This document shows positions 1-9,463 of a DNA stretch of 64,000 bases, in pieces. Positions within the stretch are counted from its first letter, which is position 1, and every line of letters begins with the position of its first letter. Below the pieces are notes generated by a model that worked only from the letters and a program-made list of their open reading frames with translations, was not told where the DNA came from and made no database searches. The DNA is from Yponomeuta sedellus (lineage: Eukaryota > Arthropoda > Insecta > Lepidoptera > Yponomeutidae): the NCBI GenBank assembly GCA_934045075.1, contig OW203721.1, forward strand, positions 13,982,678-14,046,677, in the 5' to 3' direction. The translations under genes were made by a program, and so were the position numbers.

Positions 1-42
1 TCCTCCGACACCGAAAGGTTTATTGAGAGATCTCTTGCAGAG
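1..42 (+). CDS. 3' end of a host coding exon (partial)
   Basis: The first 42 bases read as 14 open codons (SSDTERFIERSLAE) and run directly into AG|GTAAGC, a strong splice donor at position 43. Base composition is more balanced than the AT-rich sequence that follows. I infer the end of an exon of a gene lying upstream of the window, with the following sequence as intron. No matching acceptor and downstream exon could be recognised, so the intron may extend beyond the window. The product is unknown. A chance open frame next to a donor-like hexamer is the alternative. Confidence 0.45.
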
Positions 43-1086
43 GTAAGCATGTCTTTGTACATGTGGTTTCTTATGTTTATTAAACGTTTCATGCGCGATA
101 AAGTAAAATAAAGATTAATAAGTTAAATATTAAAAAATTGTAAAAACTTGAGGAAATCCTCATCTAAGAAATTTTATCTAACTTAATATTATGAAGGCGA
201 AAGTTCGTGATTGTGTATGTTTGTAACTTCTTCACGTGTAAACGGCTGGAGCAATTTTAATAAAATTTGGAATGGAGTTAGCTGACATCTTGGATTAACA
301 CGTAGGCTACGTTTTACTGCGGGAAAATATATTATTCCCATGAGAAAATCGATAAGCCCGGGTAACACCGCAGGGCACTGCTACCTTTTAAATAAGTATT
401 TATAAGTATTTTGAATCATTTTGACGTTCTTGGAAATCTATTGGTTTAACTGTTAGCGGCGATCATTATCTCAATTCTGTAAGTATGTAGTACAGACGGA
501 ACCTTCAGTGCGCGCGTCCGACTCGTACATGATCGGTTTTTATTAGTTCTGCGCTTCTTTGAAGCTGAGGGGAGTCGATAAGAAACTTAAAGCAGAAAGT
601 TGAGAGCTGCGCTGAGAACATTTTTTTGTTGCTGAAATTAATTTTATTACTTTTATTTTAAGTTACTAACAATCGCATTATTTACCTATGTACGTCTATA
701 TCAAGCGCTTCAGAGTTTTCCGTGAAACACATTTATGCGAAATATAAGAGTGAAGTAAGATTTTTTCTTTTTCTACACACCAGAGCAAAATTACAGAGAA
801 AAAAGGCCATTAGTCAATGATAAGGTGACTGGACCGATTATCTAAATAAGATAACATAATTTATTTAAGCGAAAAGTTTTAAATAATGTATATTCCAAAA
901 TAGTGTATCTTATATAATTACGTAAACTTGTTACTCGTTTAGCTTAAGTTACAAAAAATATTCTTGTAGATGATACTTATTGTGTGGGACAGTCCACTTT
1001 ATACAATTCTTTGTTCTTACTTTATTACTTACGCATGTTTTGGTTACCTATAAGTAAGAATGCACGTGGTTTTCATTCACACTATC
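43..1086. other. AT-rich non-coding stretch with repeat remnants
   Basis: No coding signal was seen. Around 295-385 is a degraded lepidopteran repeat end ('GTAGGCTACGTTTTACTGCGGG', read through a decayed 'CCCGGGTAAC'). Around 484-540 is the end 'CGCGTCCGACTCGTACATG', related to the longer copy at 20690-21275. The rest shows nothing recognisable. Confidence 0.5.
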
Positions 1087-1219
1087 GGTAGTCTAGTAAC
1101 ACATCGCATTGCGATCTTCTTCGCGAGAGACGCCTATTTAATTTGGGCGGGCAGTACAAGGTCATTCCAGAGGTATACCCTTGAAATGGCCTTGTACTGC
1201 TATTGCTTGGTAGACTACC
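1087..1219. repeat. Foldback (MITE-like) element
   Basis: The ends GGTAGTCTA (1087) and TAGACTACC (1219) are inverted. An inner pair, GCAGTACAAGGTCATT and AATGGCCTTGTACTGC, lies near 1152-1201. The structure is a short hairpin-forming element without coding capacity. The target duplication is not clear. Confidence 0.5.
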
Positions 1220-1257
1220 AAGTTGAGGCAAATAACAACCATTGTCGTGCTTATACC

Positions 1258-1560
1258 ATGTCGATATCAACCCTTGTAAGCCCCCACTGCTGGGACACAG
1301 ATCTTTTCCTGCATCGCAGGAAGATTAGGCCATACTTCACTACGGGTGCCAAGTCCGGGTTGTTGGAGAATTATAAGTCACTGGCGGGCCTTACTGTCAG
1401 AAGTATCAACCCGCATAAGGCCTCAGACATAGTTGAACGACTACCATTACATGACAGTCGGCACCAACGTCTTAACGTGCTTTACGAAGCACGGAAGCGC
1501 TCGGAAAAAATCCACCAGCGGTTGTCACGGGACGGCCATTCATCCTGACGGTCACCCATT
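1258..1560 (-). mobile_element. RTE-tailed SINE (family B), truncated
   Basis: Read on the minus strand the element ends with the motif complementary to 'CCCCCACTGCTGGGACAC' and TTGATAT. It matches the family seen complete at 37115-37471 and 51823-52193, including the 'CGGAAGCGCTCGGAAAAA' block. The 5' head is missing and many substitutions are visible, so it is an old copy. Open frames across it are accidental. Confidence 0.85.
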
Positions 1561-1984
1561 TTATACTATGTAAGTTTTGTGTAATACTTAAATTGATGAC
1601 GCTTAATAAAACAAAAATAATTACATATTTCGTGGTCTCAAGACGCCTAAAGTAGGTCGGACCTGAACATGAACCATCTACTGTTTCTTGTACAACTTTT
1701 GTATTATTATAAGTGAGCCAGTGAGGCAGATCGCCCGTGGTGTCTGGATGAGATTTGCCGGTGATATAAAGGCGTGGGGTGCGCTGGGAGATATCTACGA
1801 CCATCAGAGGATTAAAGGGACGTATTCCGACGTTCTAAGCAGGCTAGTCACAAAAGCTTACCGAAATCATATAGCAATATGCAATCGCAATAGAGCTCAA
1901 CTCTATTGCCTCGTTGGTCTAGCCGTTGTTAAATCAATCAAACATAAAGTTTGTATTTTTTTCTTTTTGCTTTAAAAACGTACA
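1561..1984. other. Unassigned stretch
   Basis: A 95-codon open frame at 1688-1975 has no motif I recognise and no clear start context. I treat it as unassigned, possibly part of an old repeat. Confidence 0.3.
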
Positions 1985-2069
1985 TTTTGCGGTCGCGGGT
2001 TCGAGTCGAGGCATGGGTGGAATTTTTAGCCTCTAAATAGGTTTTTAAAATTGTCCTTAGCACGGGTTA
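1985..2069 (+). mobile_element. tRNA-derived SINE (family C), 5' part, split by insertion
   Basis: The segment contains a B-box-like 'GCGGGTTCGAGTC', then 'GGCATGGGTGGAATTTTTAG', 'CCTCTAAATAGGTTTTTAAA' and 'CTTAGCACGGGTTA', the family C body. It resumes at 3092 as TTAGTGCATTAAAAA, so the Harbinger-like element at 2070-3091 was inserted into it. Only the second half of the tRNA-like head remains. Confidence 0.85.
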
Positions 2070-3091
2070 TGCCCGATTTCACCAACAATCCCTATCTTTT
2101 AAGGGACCCCTATGCCTTTTTAAGGGCTACCTAACGGTTGTTTCGCTTTCACCAACGGTAAAGCGTCACTTACGCCGCTAGGGGAGCCCCTAAATTTAGG
2201 AGGCTGATTATTGAGCCCCTAGCCTTAGGTGACAGTTTCTTTGCCGTCTAAAATGGACAATTTGTTGGATTTTATTGGTGACTTTAGAGGTTTTGAAGAC
2301 CTGGACTTGTTGTCGAACCCAAGGCTTCTTAGGTGGCCTCGCATTTATCGAAAAAGGCCCGATTCCTTTGCAAAGTACGACGACGTGGATTTTGTTAAGC
2401 GTTATAGGTTATCCAGACTGTTTTTTTCTTACTTAACAAAATTTAAGTTCGCTTCGAATTTAAAGATAACAAATGAATACTGCACCGTTTCAGTTTTGTA
2501 CTTTGTACACATTAGGTACAAACTATTATGTTTTCTCTGACATTACGTGCATGCACCCTCTATTACCTACTCAGTTGCATTACGGACGATAAAATATAGG
2601 TAAGCTACCTAAAGGTCTAGGTATCTGCTATCGATTGTACCTTCTTAGCTACAAAAAAGGACCTTCCTCCTACAACCGAGATTTTAGAACAAAGCAAAAC
2701 AAATTGTTTTGACTTTTTGGCAGTTCTTTTTTTACTGATGTCGCAATGAGATATCATCAGACAGCCATCCACTTTACAAGTATTATTACTATTTTACTAA
2801 ATATTAATTGCTGAATCAAAAATGATAATGTAATAAAGCTATGATAATGTAATAATGTAGTCAATTGTCCTTTAAAATTACTCAAAACACGTAAAAAGAA
2901 TTTACCGGTAAGTAGACGCTAAAACACAACACTAGACCATAGACAAAACCTCACCTAAGTAAGTAACCCCTAGTTAGGTGATTCTTTGTACGGTGAAAAC
3001 GAATTTAAGTTGCGAGATGGTTTAGGGAATCACTTAAGCTAGGAGTTCCCTAGTTAGGTGGATGTTAGGGGATCGTTGGTGAAATCGGGCA
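2070..3091 (+). mobile_element. PIF/Harbinger-type DNA transposon, internally deleted
   Basis: The 1022-bp element begins TGCCCGATTTCACCAAC and ends with the exact inverse, GTTGGTGAAATCGGGCA. The inverted ends extend to about 23 bp with one mismatch. TTA at 2067-2069 is repeated at 3092-3094. A 3-bp TTA/TAA duplication is the signature of PIF/Harbinger elements. It interrupts a family C SINE, which gives an independent reading of the insertion boundaries. An N-terminal transposase remnant lies inside. The element is too short to encode the full transposase and MADF/Myb partner, so it is non-autonomous. Confidence 0.88.
2253..2540 (+). pseudogene. HARBI1-like transposase, N-terminal remnant
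   Basis: The 95-codon frame starts at ATG 2253. It contains PRIYRKRPDSFAKYDDVDF followed by VKRYRLSRLFFSYL. Insect HARBI1-like transposases have the same arrangement near the N-terminus: an 'IYRKR.. .F..YDD.DF..RYRLS' segment that precedes the nuclease domain. The DDE catalytic domain is absent. After about residue 70 the sequence loses similarity, so this is a relic left by internal deletion. Assignment rests on the motif plus the flanking TTA duplication and inverted ends. Confidence 0.75.
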
Positions 3092-3115
3092 TTAGTGCAT
3101 TAAAAAGAATATAAG
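3092..3115 (+). mobile_element. Family C SINE, 3' part
   Basis: TTAGTGCATTAAAAAGAATA continues the SINE body interrupted at 2069. One copy of TTA is the target duplication. Confidence 0.75.
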
Positions 3116-3427
3116 TGTACATTGTCTGTGGTCTATCCTGTGACAGCTGTCAAATTTACTTTAAATAAAACTTTTTAGTCAAGCGCATGAGTTTATTTTT
3201 TCTCTCGTCTCTTAATGCACCGACGAAGATTAATTCGGGTTTTGTTTACTCGTTAAGGCGCTTAGGTACCAAGACCGAGGTTGTGGGTTCGATTGCCACT
3301 AAAGGCCCATGTACATTTGTACAATTGGCCTGAGTCTGGTTGTATTTTCATGTTTGTGACGTCCTTACCTGGTTAACATAGTACGGTGTATCCTAGTTTG
3401 GCACCAGACACTATTTGGCACTATTAT
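3116..3427. other. No recognisable feature
   Basis: AT-rich sequence with no open frame of note and no repeat structure I can name. Confidence 0.4.
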
Positions 3428-3575
3428 GTTTTGTGAAGTTAAGATAAGATAAGATAAGATAAGAATATTCTTTATTGTACACTGGAAAAACAACAAATAC
3501 AAAACAATTGCAAATATACATAGTACAATTGGCGGCCTTATTGCTAAAAGCAATTTCTTCCAGACAACCTTACGA
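3428..3575 (-). mobile_element. Non-LTR retrotransposon 3' UTR with (TTATC)n tail
   Basis: Read on the minus strand: 'AAGGTTGTCTGGAAGAAATT', a small stem around AGCAATAAGGCCGCC, then AATAAAGAATATTC and (TTATC)n. It is essentially identical to 47822-47965 and is a common insect LINE 3' end. Only the 3' end was copied, as expected from 5' truncation during target-primed reverse transcription. A 62-codon frame across it is accidental. Confidence 0.85.
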
Positions 3576-4098
3576 TGGAAAGTTATTATTATGATTACAA
3601 TATCTACGATTTCAGCTTTAATGCTTTGTCTAATAAACCCGCCTAAATATTATTTGTTCCTTTCACTTGTTTGTAGCTGACTGAGGCCCGACTTACATCT
3701 TTATTTTCATGCTTTTCAAGCATCCTTTACAAAGAGGTAAGATAGGACTCCAAAAGCGTATAAGGGACAGTATTTTTTTTTATTACCATACAAATAAAAT
3801 AAAGGCAGAGGCCTTCTCTCAGAGAGAGAGAGACATAGAGGATGGGTTTTAATACCACGCGTTCATACCGCGGGTGGCCGGCGGGCGATAAATTTGCTAT
3901 CCCTTACGGGTTTTTGGCGTCTCAATTCTATTCTAATCTACTAAAGCATGCTTAAAAAACATGAAAATAAAGCAAAAATGTTAATCAGGCTTCAACTAAG
4001 CAAACCAATCTTGGTAGTCGATTTTGACCTACCCACTACTACATCTTGCCGTATGGATTATGATTGTACAGTACAATAATTAGGTACCATCCATAGGC
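3576..4098. other. No recognisable feature
   Basis: Contains a short (AG)n run near 3820 and otherwise AT-rich sequence. I see no gene. Confidence 0.4.
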
Positions 4099-4288
4099 GA
4101 CCGCTGTGGCAAAGCGGTAGCGCATGTGCCTACCATGCAAGAGGTCCCGGGTTCAAACCCCGGCTGCGGACAAAAAACCCCAGGTCCTGCATGTTTACGT
4201 GTTCTGGTTCCCACGACACAGGGTGTCCTAGTGTGGGGCCAGAAGCAATGTATGTGCCTGTATGTAAATATTATGTTAAATGTTATAG
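4099..4288 (+). mobile_element. tRNA-Gly-like SINE (family A)
   Basis: The head folds like a tRNA: A box TGGCAAAGCGGT, an anticodon loop with ACC, B box GGTTCAAACCC. The body 'CCCACGACACAGGGTGTCCT' and a TATGTAAATATTATG tail are shared with copies at 45571, 49347 and 54456. Possible target duplication ATAGGCG at 4093-4099 and 4285-4291. It is a SINE rather than a functional tRNA gene because the body is conserved between copies. Confidence 0.85.
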
Positions 4289-4689
4289 GCGGCTAGCTAA
4301 GTTAAAACTAATAAAAGCGAAACAGAAAGGTTGTTCAAATAGAGGAATTAATAATTAATTAAAAAGTCATGCTCCAGACATCCCGAATATAACCTTCAAC
4401 GAAAAAGAAGTGGAAATTAAAAAGCAATTAACAAGGAGCCGGCTAAGTTAAAGTCAAGCAAACAAAAGCGAAACAGAAACGATGGAATTTCAATTGGTCC
4501 GGACCTGTGTTTAAGAGCGCGCAGCACCGTATTTGCAAGTTAAATGAAATCAGTTTAATTCGTCTTGGGATCGGAAAAGTTAAGAAGCAGAGGAATGACG
4601 CGCAAAATATGAAAAGAAAGCTTAATATGTTAAACATAGACAGAGAATCGTGGCGGTGGCGGTCCATACATTGATTCGTATAAATACTA
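4289..4689. other. Unassigned, with a short direct repeat
   Basis: 'AAAAGCGAAACAGAAA' occurs at about 4312 and again near 4463, each after a GGCTAAGTTAAA-like stretch, which suggests a local duplication. No gene is supported. Confidence 0.4.
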
Positions 4690-4785
4690 AACATAACGCC
4701 TGTATCTCAGAGTAGTAGGCAGAGGCCAGGGACTGTTACTTGCCACGATCCTGACACCTGACCTTCGTTCCATCACTTAATTTTT
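4690..4785 (+). repeat. Interspersed repeat 'CGCCTGTATCTCAGAG'
   Basis: Contains 'CGCCTGTATCTCAGAGTAG', GGCAGAGGCCAGGGACTG and CCACGATCCTGACA. The same blocks recur at 5970-6060 and, inverted and shorter, at 60005-60060. It is a recurrent lepidopteran repeat of unassigned class. Confidence 0.6.
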
Positions 4786-5572
4786 TTCAATGGAATACAA
4801 TGTAACATATTTCGTAGTAAATTAAAGTAAATTAAATAGACAAAAGATTAAATCAATCTTCATTGAGGTTGTGTTAGAAAGATTTATCGATTTCTGACTA
4901 TTCTAGGCGTGATCGTTGCAAAGACGAACCGTTTTATAAGACCGTTTTGTGTTCCGCGACGATAGGACCGTTTTACGTTTCATTAAAAGCAGTGCCAGAG
5001 ACTCTAAAGCAGTGCCAGCATTTGTTCGTCGCGAGACCAGTCCTTAGATTGTTTGACGCGGATATGTTTTAATGCTATATTAATAGAGCCTAGAACGTAA
5101 TGAGATCATTGCGACGTCGTCGTCGGCTCCTTGCTCGTTCCGTTCGTTTTGGTCTTTGATACAATAAAGTAGTCTTTATGTCTATGAATATACAGTCGAA
5201 TATCGTGTAAAACAACTTATTTTTTCCGATGTTTCGTGATTTCGTCTCGTTCGCACTCGTTTAACCGTCCTCTGCGCCTTGCTCGTTCGCATACAATGAA
5301 ACCAGTTGCGAACGAGGACCGTTTCGAGGACCTGTTTTCGTTCCAGAAAAAACCACCCACTCCTAGACTATTCGGAAAAAATCTTAAAAAGGACCATAAA
5401 CCAAAGCATTTGTGGTTGCGGTGGCGGTGGTGGTAATTTATTTATTACAGTAGTATTTGTATGAACGCGATATATTGACCGCTAAACAATGAATGATGAG
5501 TTCGCGGTCAGACCGCGTCGGTTTGAATACTTCCATATAAACACTACTACAATAAATGATGATAATAACTAG
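4786..5572. other. Unassigned sequence with moderate GC patches
   Basis: The 5236-5436 frame (66 codons) has no recognised motif. 'CTCGTTCG' occurs repeatedly between 5130 and 5290, which suggests an old repeat rather than a gene. Confidence 0.35.
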
Positions 5573-5797
5573 AGTCTGTTAGCTTTTAGAATATAACTCG
5601 GGCTCTAGAGTAGGCTTCTGTATTCGTCGAAAGCCCACGAGTGTAATACTACTTGCTGCTCTGTATGAAACATTTCTTCACTATTTTGAAAAGTTATGTA
5701 AAGTTATAAATAATAATACAAAATAAACCTTACCTCGTTGCAATATCATCGGTTCTATCTGATAGTAGCCGAGGTATATTCTAAAAGCTAACTGACT
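5573..5797. mobile_element. MITE with about 29-bp inverted ends
   Basis: The left end AGTCTGTTAGCTTTTAGAAT is inverted at the right end as ATTCTAAAAGCTAACTGACT. A second, shorter copy lies at 59005-59207, sharing 'TCTAGAGTAGGCTTC' and 'CTATTTTGAAAAGTTATGTA'. It has no coding capacity. Confidence 0.75.
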
Positions 5798-5934
5798 ATA
5801 CTACAGTAAATGATCGCCACTGCCACGATCACGACCCCTTTGGTTAGTAAGCTCCTTTAACGTTTCGGCGATTTACCTTCACTAGCGCCGCTCCACCAAT
5901 GGATTAAAAATCATAACTAGTCTTGTTTTCTAGT

Positions 5935-6060
5935 ACGACATACATACATACTCGTACATACACATACATAACCTCACGCCTGTATCCCAGAGGGGTAGGC
6001 AGAGACCAGGGACTGCCACGATCCTGACAGATCACCTTCGCTTCTTCAACGTTCTTAAGT
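5935..6060 (+). repeat. (CATA)n tract and 'CGCCTGTATCCCAGAG' repeat
   Basis: A CATA/TACA-rich tract leads into 'CACGCCTGTATCCCAGAGG', GGTAGGCAGAG and GCCACGATCCTGACA, the same repeat as at 4690. The shared order of blocks shows common descent. Confidence 0.6.
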
Positions 6061-6410
6061 CGTTGCATGCACGCACGCCGGTTCCGGGTACTTTTTATCT
6101 TTCCCTTTGCTAATACATCCCCTATCTGGTCGATTTATGTCCGCCTGGGACGACCATTACCAACCCTGGATTCTAGTACGATTTTCTCAAAAAGTTAACA
6201 ACACAAATCTTAACCACTATGACAACTTTTTTTTAGATCCTACAGCGTAGGACCTAGGATCAACTACCTAGGACTAATCGACTTCCGCAAAAACGGCCAT
6301 CTTTAGCGAAAATCAATTAAAGTCCGATGTTGATATTGCGTTCTTAAATAGTTGTAACGGCTTTATATTCTAAAATAATTGTCACAGATTTTTGTACCTT
6401 TAGTACGCTG
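6061..6410. other. Unassigned, weakly repeated
   Basis: 6180-6400 resembles 26810-27020 over scattered blocks such as 'ATTTCCGCCAAAAACAGCCG'-like sequence. It is probably an old repeat that precedes a family B tail in both places. Confidence 0.35.
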
Positions 6411-6522
6411 GTACGTCCACCAACCCGGACTTGGCCCCCGTGGTGTAGTATGGCCTAACCGTTCTGCGATGCAGAAAGACCCGTGCCCCAGCAGTGGGGA
6501 CATTCAAGGGTTGATATCATAG
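6411..6522 (+). mobile_element. RTE-tailed SINE (family B), 3' fragment
   Basis: Contains 'CCACCAACCCGGACTTGGCC', 'GATGCAGAAAGACCCGTGCC' and 'CCAGCAGTGGGGACATTCAA', ending GGGTTGATATC. It is a 5'-truncated copy. Confidence 0.85.
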
Positions 6523-6884
6523 TACGTTTTATGTAGTAAAGAATAAAAACGGTTAGTTTGAAAACTCTTCAGTCTATAGAGACTTTCTGTTTTATTTCAT
6601 CTTTTAACTCTGCTCGAGTGTCGCGCACCGTTATTTATGTTCAAATATAAAATATCCTGTTTCTGTTTTAGAATTTGTACGTGAGTTTGTGAGTTCTGCT
6701 TTCATTTTGTAATTATGATTTATTACTTTTGATCCCTTTGCGTTTTAACATCAAAAAGCGAATTAAATGGCAATGTGCCTATTTACTACATAACGATGAC
6801 TCTCTACAGAGTGTAATAAATGAATAATAATGTTAATTCACAAAAACATACAAGCAAAGGCGATAGTTGAATCATTGACAAGTG

Positions 6885-7545
6885 AAGCATTCTAATGGTT
6901 GCATCCCAACCGTGGGGAGTTAGTAGTTAGACCTAAGATTTCTGCAATTAGCCTCATAGTCGGGCCATTGTTCGTAGCAAGCCCGGAAGTATTTTACTTC
7001 AAACTATCACTTCAAACATTTGGATTTCTTCACGATGAATACCTTCGCGGTTAGCGAGTGGTATTGCTACTATATTTTAAATGTACAAATATACAATATA
7101 CACTTATGCGGCCAGTACACAATGGCCCGTGCTGGCCCACTGCTCGCCATTGCCATTGTGTACACGGGGCAATGGTGTGCAGTGGCGGACAATTGCCTAT
7201 CGTGGCGCGTAATCGGACAGTTGTCGGTTTTTTGGGCACACTTCAAAGGAATCGTGGCGTAGCGTGGCCCATCCCTGTTTACACAGTGGCCCATCGTTTA
7301 GTTCGTCACCGACCGCTGACTGGGATAGACATAGAGTACTTTTTTTGTTGCGATGATCTTTTGTAGAACTACTTGAATTATAAATCGGCCAAAATGTCCG
7401 TACGGCGGAACAATGAAGATAAATCAATAGAACGTATATAACATAGAAAACAAAGTCATTGATACACGCCGGGGTTCGAACCCACGGCCTCCCGTTTGAG
7501 AAGCCGGCGTTCTACACCGCACCGTTACCACCGCTAAGTGTCGAC
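6885..7545 (-). mobile_element. tRNA-derived SINE (family D) with a 350-bp insertion
   Basis: On the minus strand the tRNA-like head lies at about 7540-7468 (B box GGTTCGAACCC). The body then continues at 7085-6890 with AGCAATACCACTCGC and CTACGAACAATGGCCC. The copy at 62220-62490 has the same blocks adjacent, so the segment about 7086-7432 is an insertion. That inserted piece is GC-richer, carries several overlapping open frames and repeats short GGCCCACTG/CAATGGCC words. Its identity is unknown. Confidence 0.75.
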
Positions 7546-7789
7546 TAATCAAATCTATAGGAGTTATTTGCGCAAGGAATTTGTATCGATATTTTTTTGC
7601 GCATGGAGGTGGTATAGCATTGAGATGGAGGTCGAATAATTATATGGATGTGTTCCAAAGTCAAACATCAATAGAAAAAAAAGCGCGGGAAACGTTAAAG
7701 TTGGCGGGTGTATTTTTTTTTTGTGAAAATTTATTAATATTTAATTAGCATAGGTTTTTAGTATCAGTTGTATATATTTCTGTTAAATT
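7546..7789. other. No recognisable feature
   Basis: AT-rich, with poly-A and poly-T runs near 7675-7725. No gene seen. Confidence 0.4.
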
Positions 7790-7874
7790 ATTGTAGTATA
7801 GTATATATTTGTAAAATTTGTACATAGTATCTTCTTTTCTGGTAAGTTTTTTTCACTTTCTATCTTTGAGGTCC

Positions 7875-9463
7875 ATGGAGGAGCCGCCCGATCCGGGGGG
7901 CTCAGTCCCCCGGTCGGCGTTAATATTACCATACGTCCTAGCAGCAACTTAAATGAATCCACCGGAATGGATACTGATGGTTCCATCAGGTCTGATAAAA
8001 GAAAGAGGTCTAGGGCGCAGCGCAAGGTCTGCAGACACTGCAATAAGCGAAGAAAACATCACTAGCACGGTTCTGACTCTGTGAATGTTTGTAATTGCGA
8101 CAGTGATGACGCAAAAAAACCAGTAGTTGAAACGGTAATGCCGACCAACGCTCCAGATGCCTCATCCCGTAAAGATGCGGTATCTTCTGTGTTGTCGCCA
8201 TCCTTTCCCGCCTCTACGTCCCAACAGTCTCCTCAGGTAGGTAGGACTCTGTATGAACCAAATGATGTATCCCCTTTTGTTATACATATTCAGAGAAATG
8301 CAACAGAATCTTCACCTGTACCCACACTCCACCCGGTTTCTTTTGGGCAATACCTAAAGAGACGTGGTTTGAAAAATATAATTAATGGCAGCGTAAAACG
8401 TCTAACTAGAAGCAAGCTCAGTCTTTCGTTTTCTGACTTCAATGATGCTAATGCATTTGTAACAGACCCAGATTTGGATAAAAATCAGTTCAAAGCTTTT
8501 ATTCCAACCTTTAGTGCAACTAGGATGGGCATTGTTCGGGGAGTTTCTGCAGAGTGGACACCTGAAGAAGTCCAAGAAAATATATCGGTACCTATTGGCT
8601 GTGGTAAGGTCATTAAAGTGAGAAGATTTAACTATAAAGTGCATGGTCCAATTCCTACATGGAAGCCCTCTCAGACAGTAGTTATTACATTTGATGGCCA
8701 AGTTTTACCTAAACGGGTTTTTCTGTGTTACAATTCTCTCCCTGTTGAACTATACACATACCCAACAATCCAATGCTATAACTGTTGTCGCTTTGGACAT
8801 ACTAAAACTAAGTGCAACTCCACACCTAGGTCTTTCAAATGAAGTAAAGCTCACTCTGGTGACTCATGCGATGTAGAGGTTGGTGATGCCTCATGCATTT
8901 CTTGCAATGGGAATCATTACGCCAACAACAAGTGTTGCCCTGAATATGATAGGCAGTCCAGAGTAAAACTTTATATGGCCCAAAACTGTGTATCATACTC
9001 CGAGGCAATTAAAATGCATCCTCCCATCAACAAGTCTTACAGTGATGTCCTAAATTCTGCCTCTACAACCAGGTTTTCAACTCGGCCTGTTCCATGTCCA
9101 CTGCCCTTTGCTAATCAATCGCCAAAATCACACAAAAAAATAGTTTTTCGTACACCCTTCATACCAAAAATAAGTAAGGGATATGATCGAGCTACTCATC
9201 GATCCCTTATTGCCGAATATGACCCCCCATCTCCCTCAAATGGTTGTGCCCTTCAAGAAAAACTCAAAGACTCTAAGGAGAATAATCAAACCATCTTGGA
9301 GTTAATCTCAGCTTTAATACAAGCAATATCATGTTCCTTTTCCAATATTAATAATTCTGTACCGTCCAACGCCGCCTCTATTATTCAGCTTGTTAATTCT
9401 CTTTCCAACAATGGCCAGTTTAGGCAAAATCCTGCAATGGAATTGCCGCAGTATAACCAGTAA
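7875..9463 (+). pseudogene. LINE ORF1 (gag-like, zinc-knuckle protein), disrupted
   Basis: A start at ATG 7875 (MEEPPDPGG) shifts frame near 7905, where one base seems to be missing in a C/G run. It then continues in the frame of 8081-9463. That frame has TAG at 8063 and TGA at 8840. The N-terminal part is basic and low-complexity. The RRM-like gag core precedes a first CCHC knuckle, CYNCCRFGHTKTKC (about 8773-8814). The TGA at 8840 sits where a cysteine of the second knuckle is expected; its AHSGDSC half survives downstream. A third, CISCNGNHYANNKC, lies near 8896-8937. The C-terminal part is serine-rich. The family role is RNA binding and assembly of the retrotransposition particle. At least three lesions make it non-functional. 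Confidence 0.88.

Noticed and set aside
1060..1548. 162-codon plus-strand gene
   Set aside because: The frame spans a foldback element and a family B SINE; its residues come from repeat sequence.
3428..3470. CRISPR-like or satellite array from the AAGATAAGATAAG run
   Set aside because: It is the (TTATC)n tail of a LINE 3' end read on the other strand, and it is short.
4099..4172. tRNA-Gly(ACC) gene
   Set aside because: The cloverleaf is plausible, but four copies share a non-tRNA 3' body and tail, so it is a SINE head.
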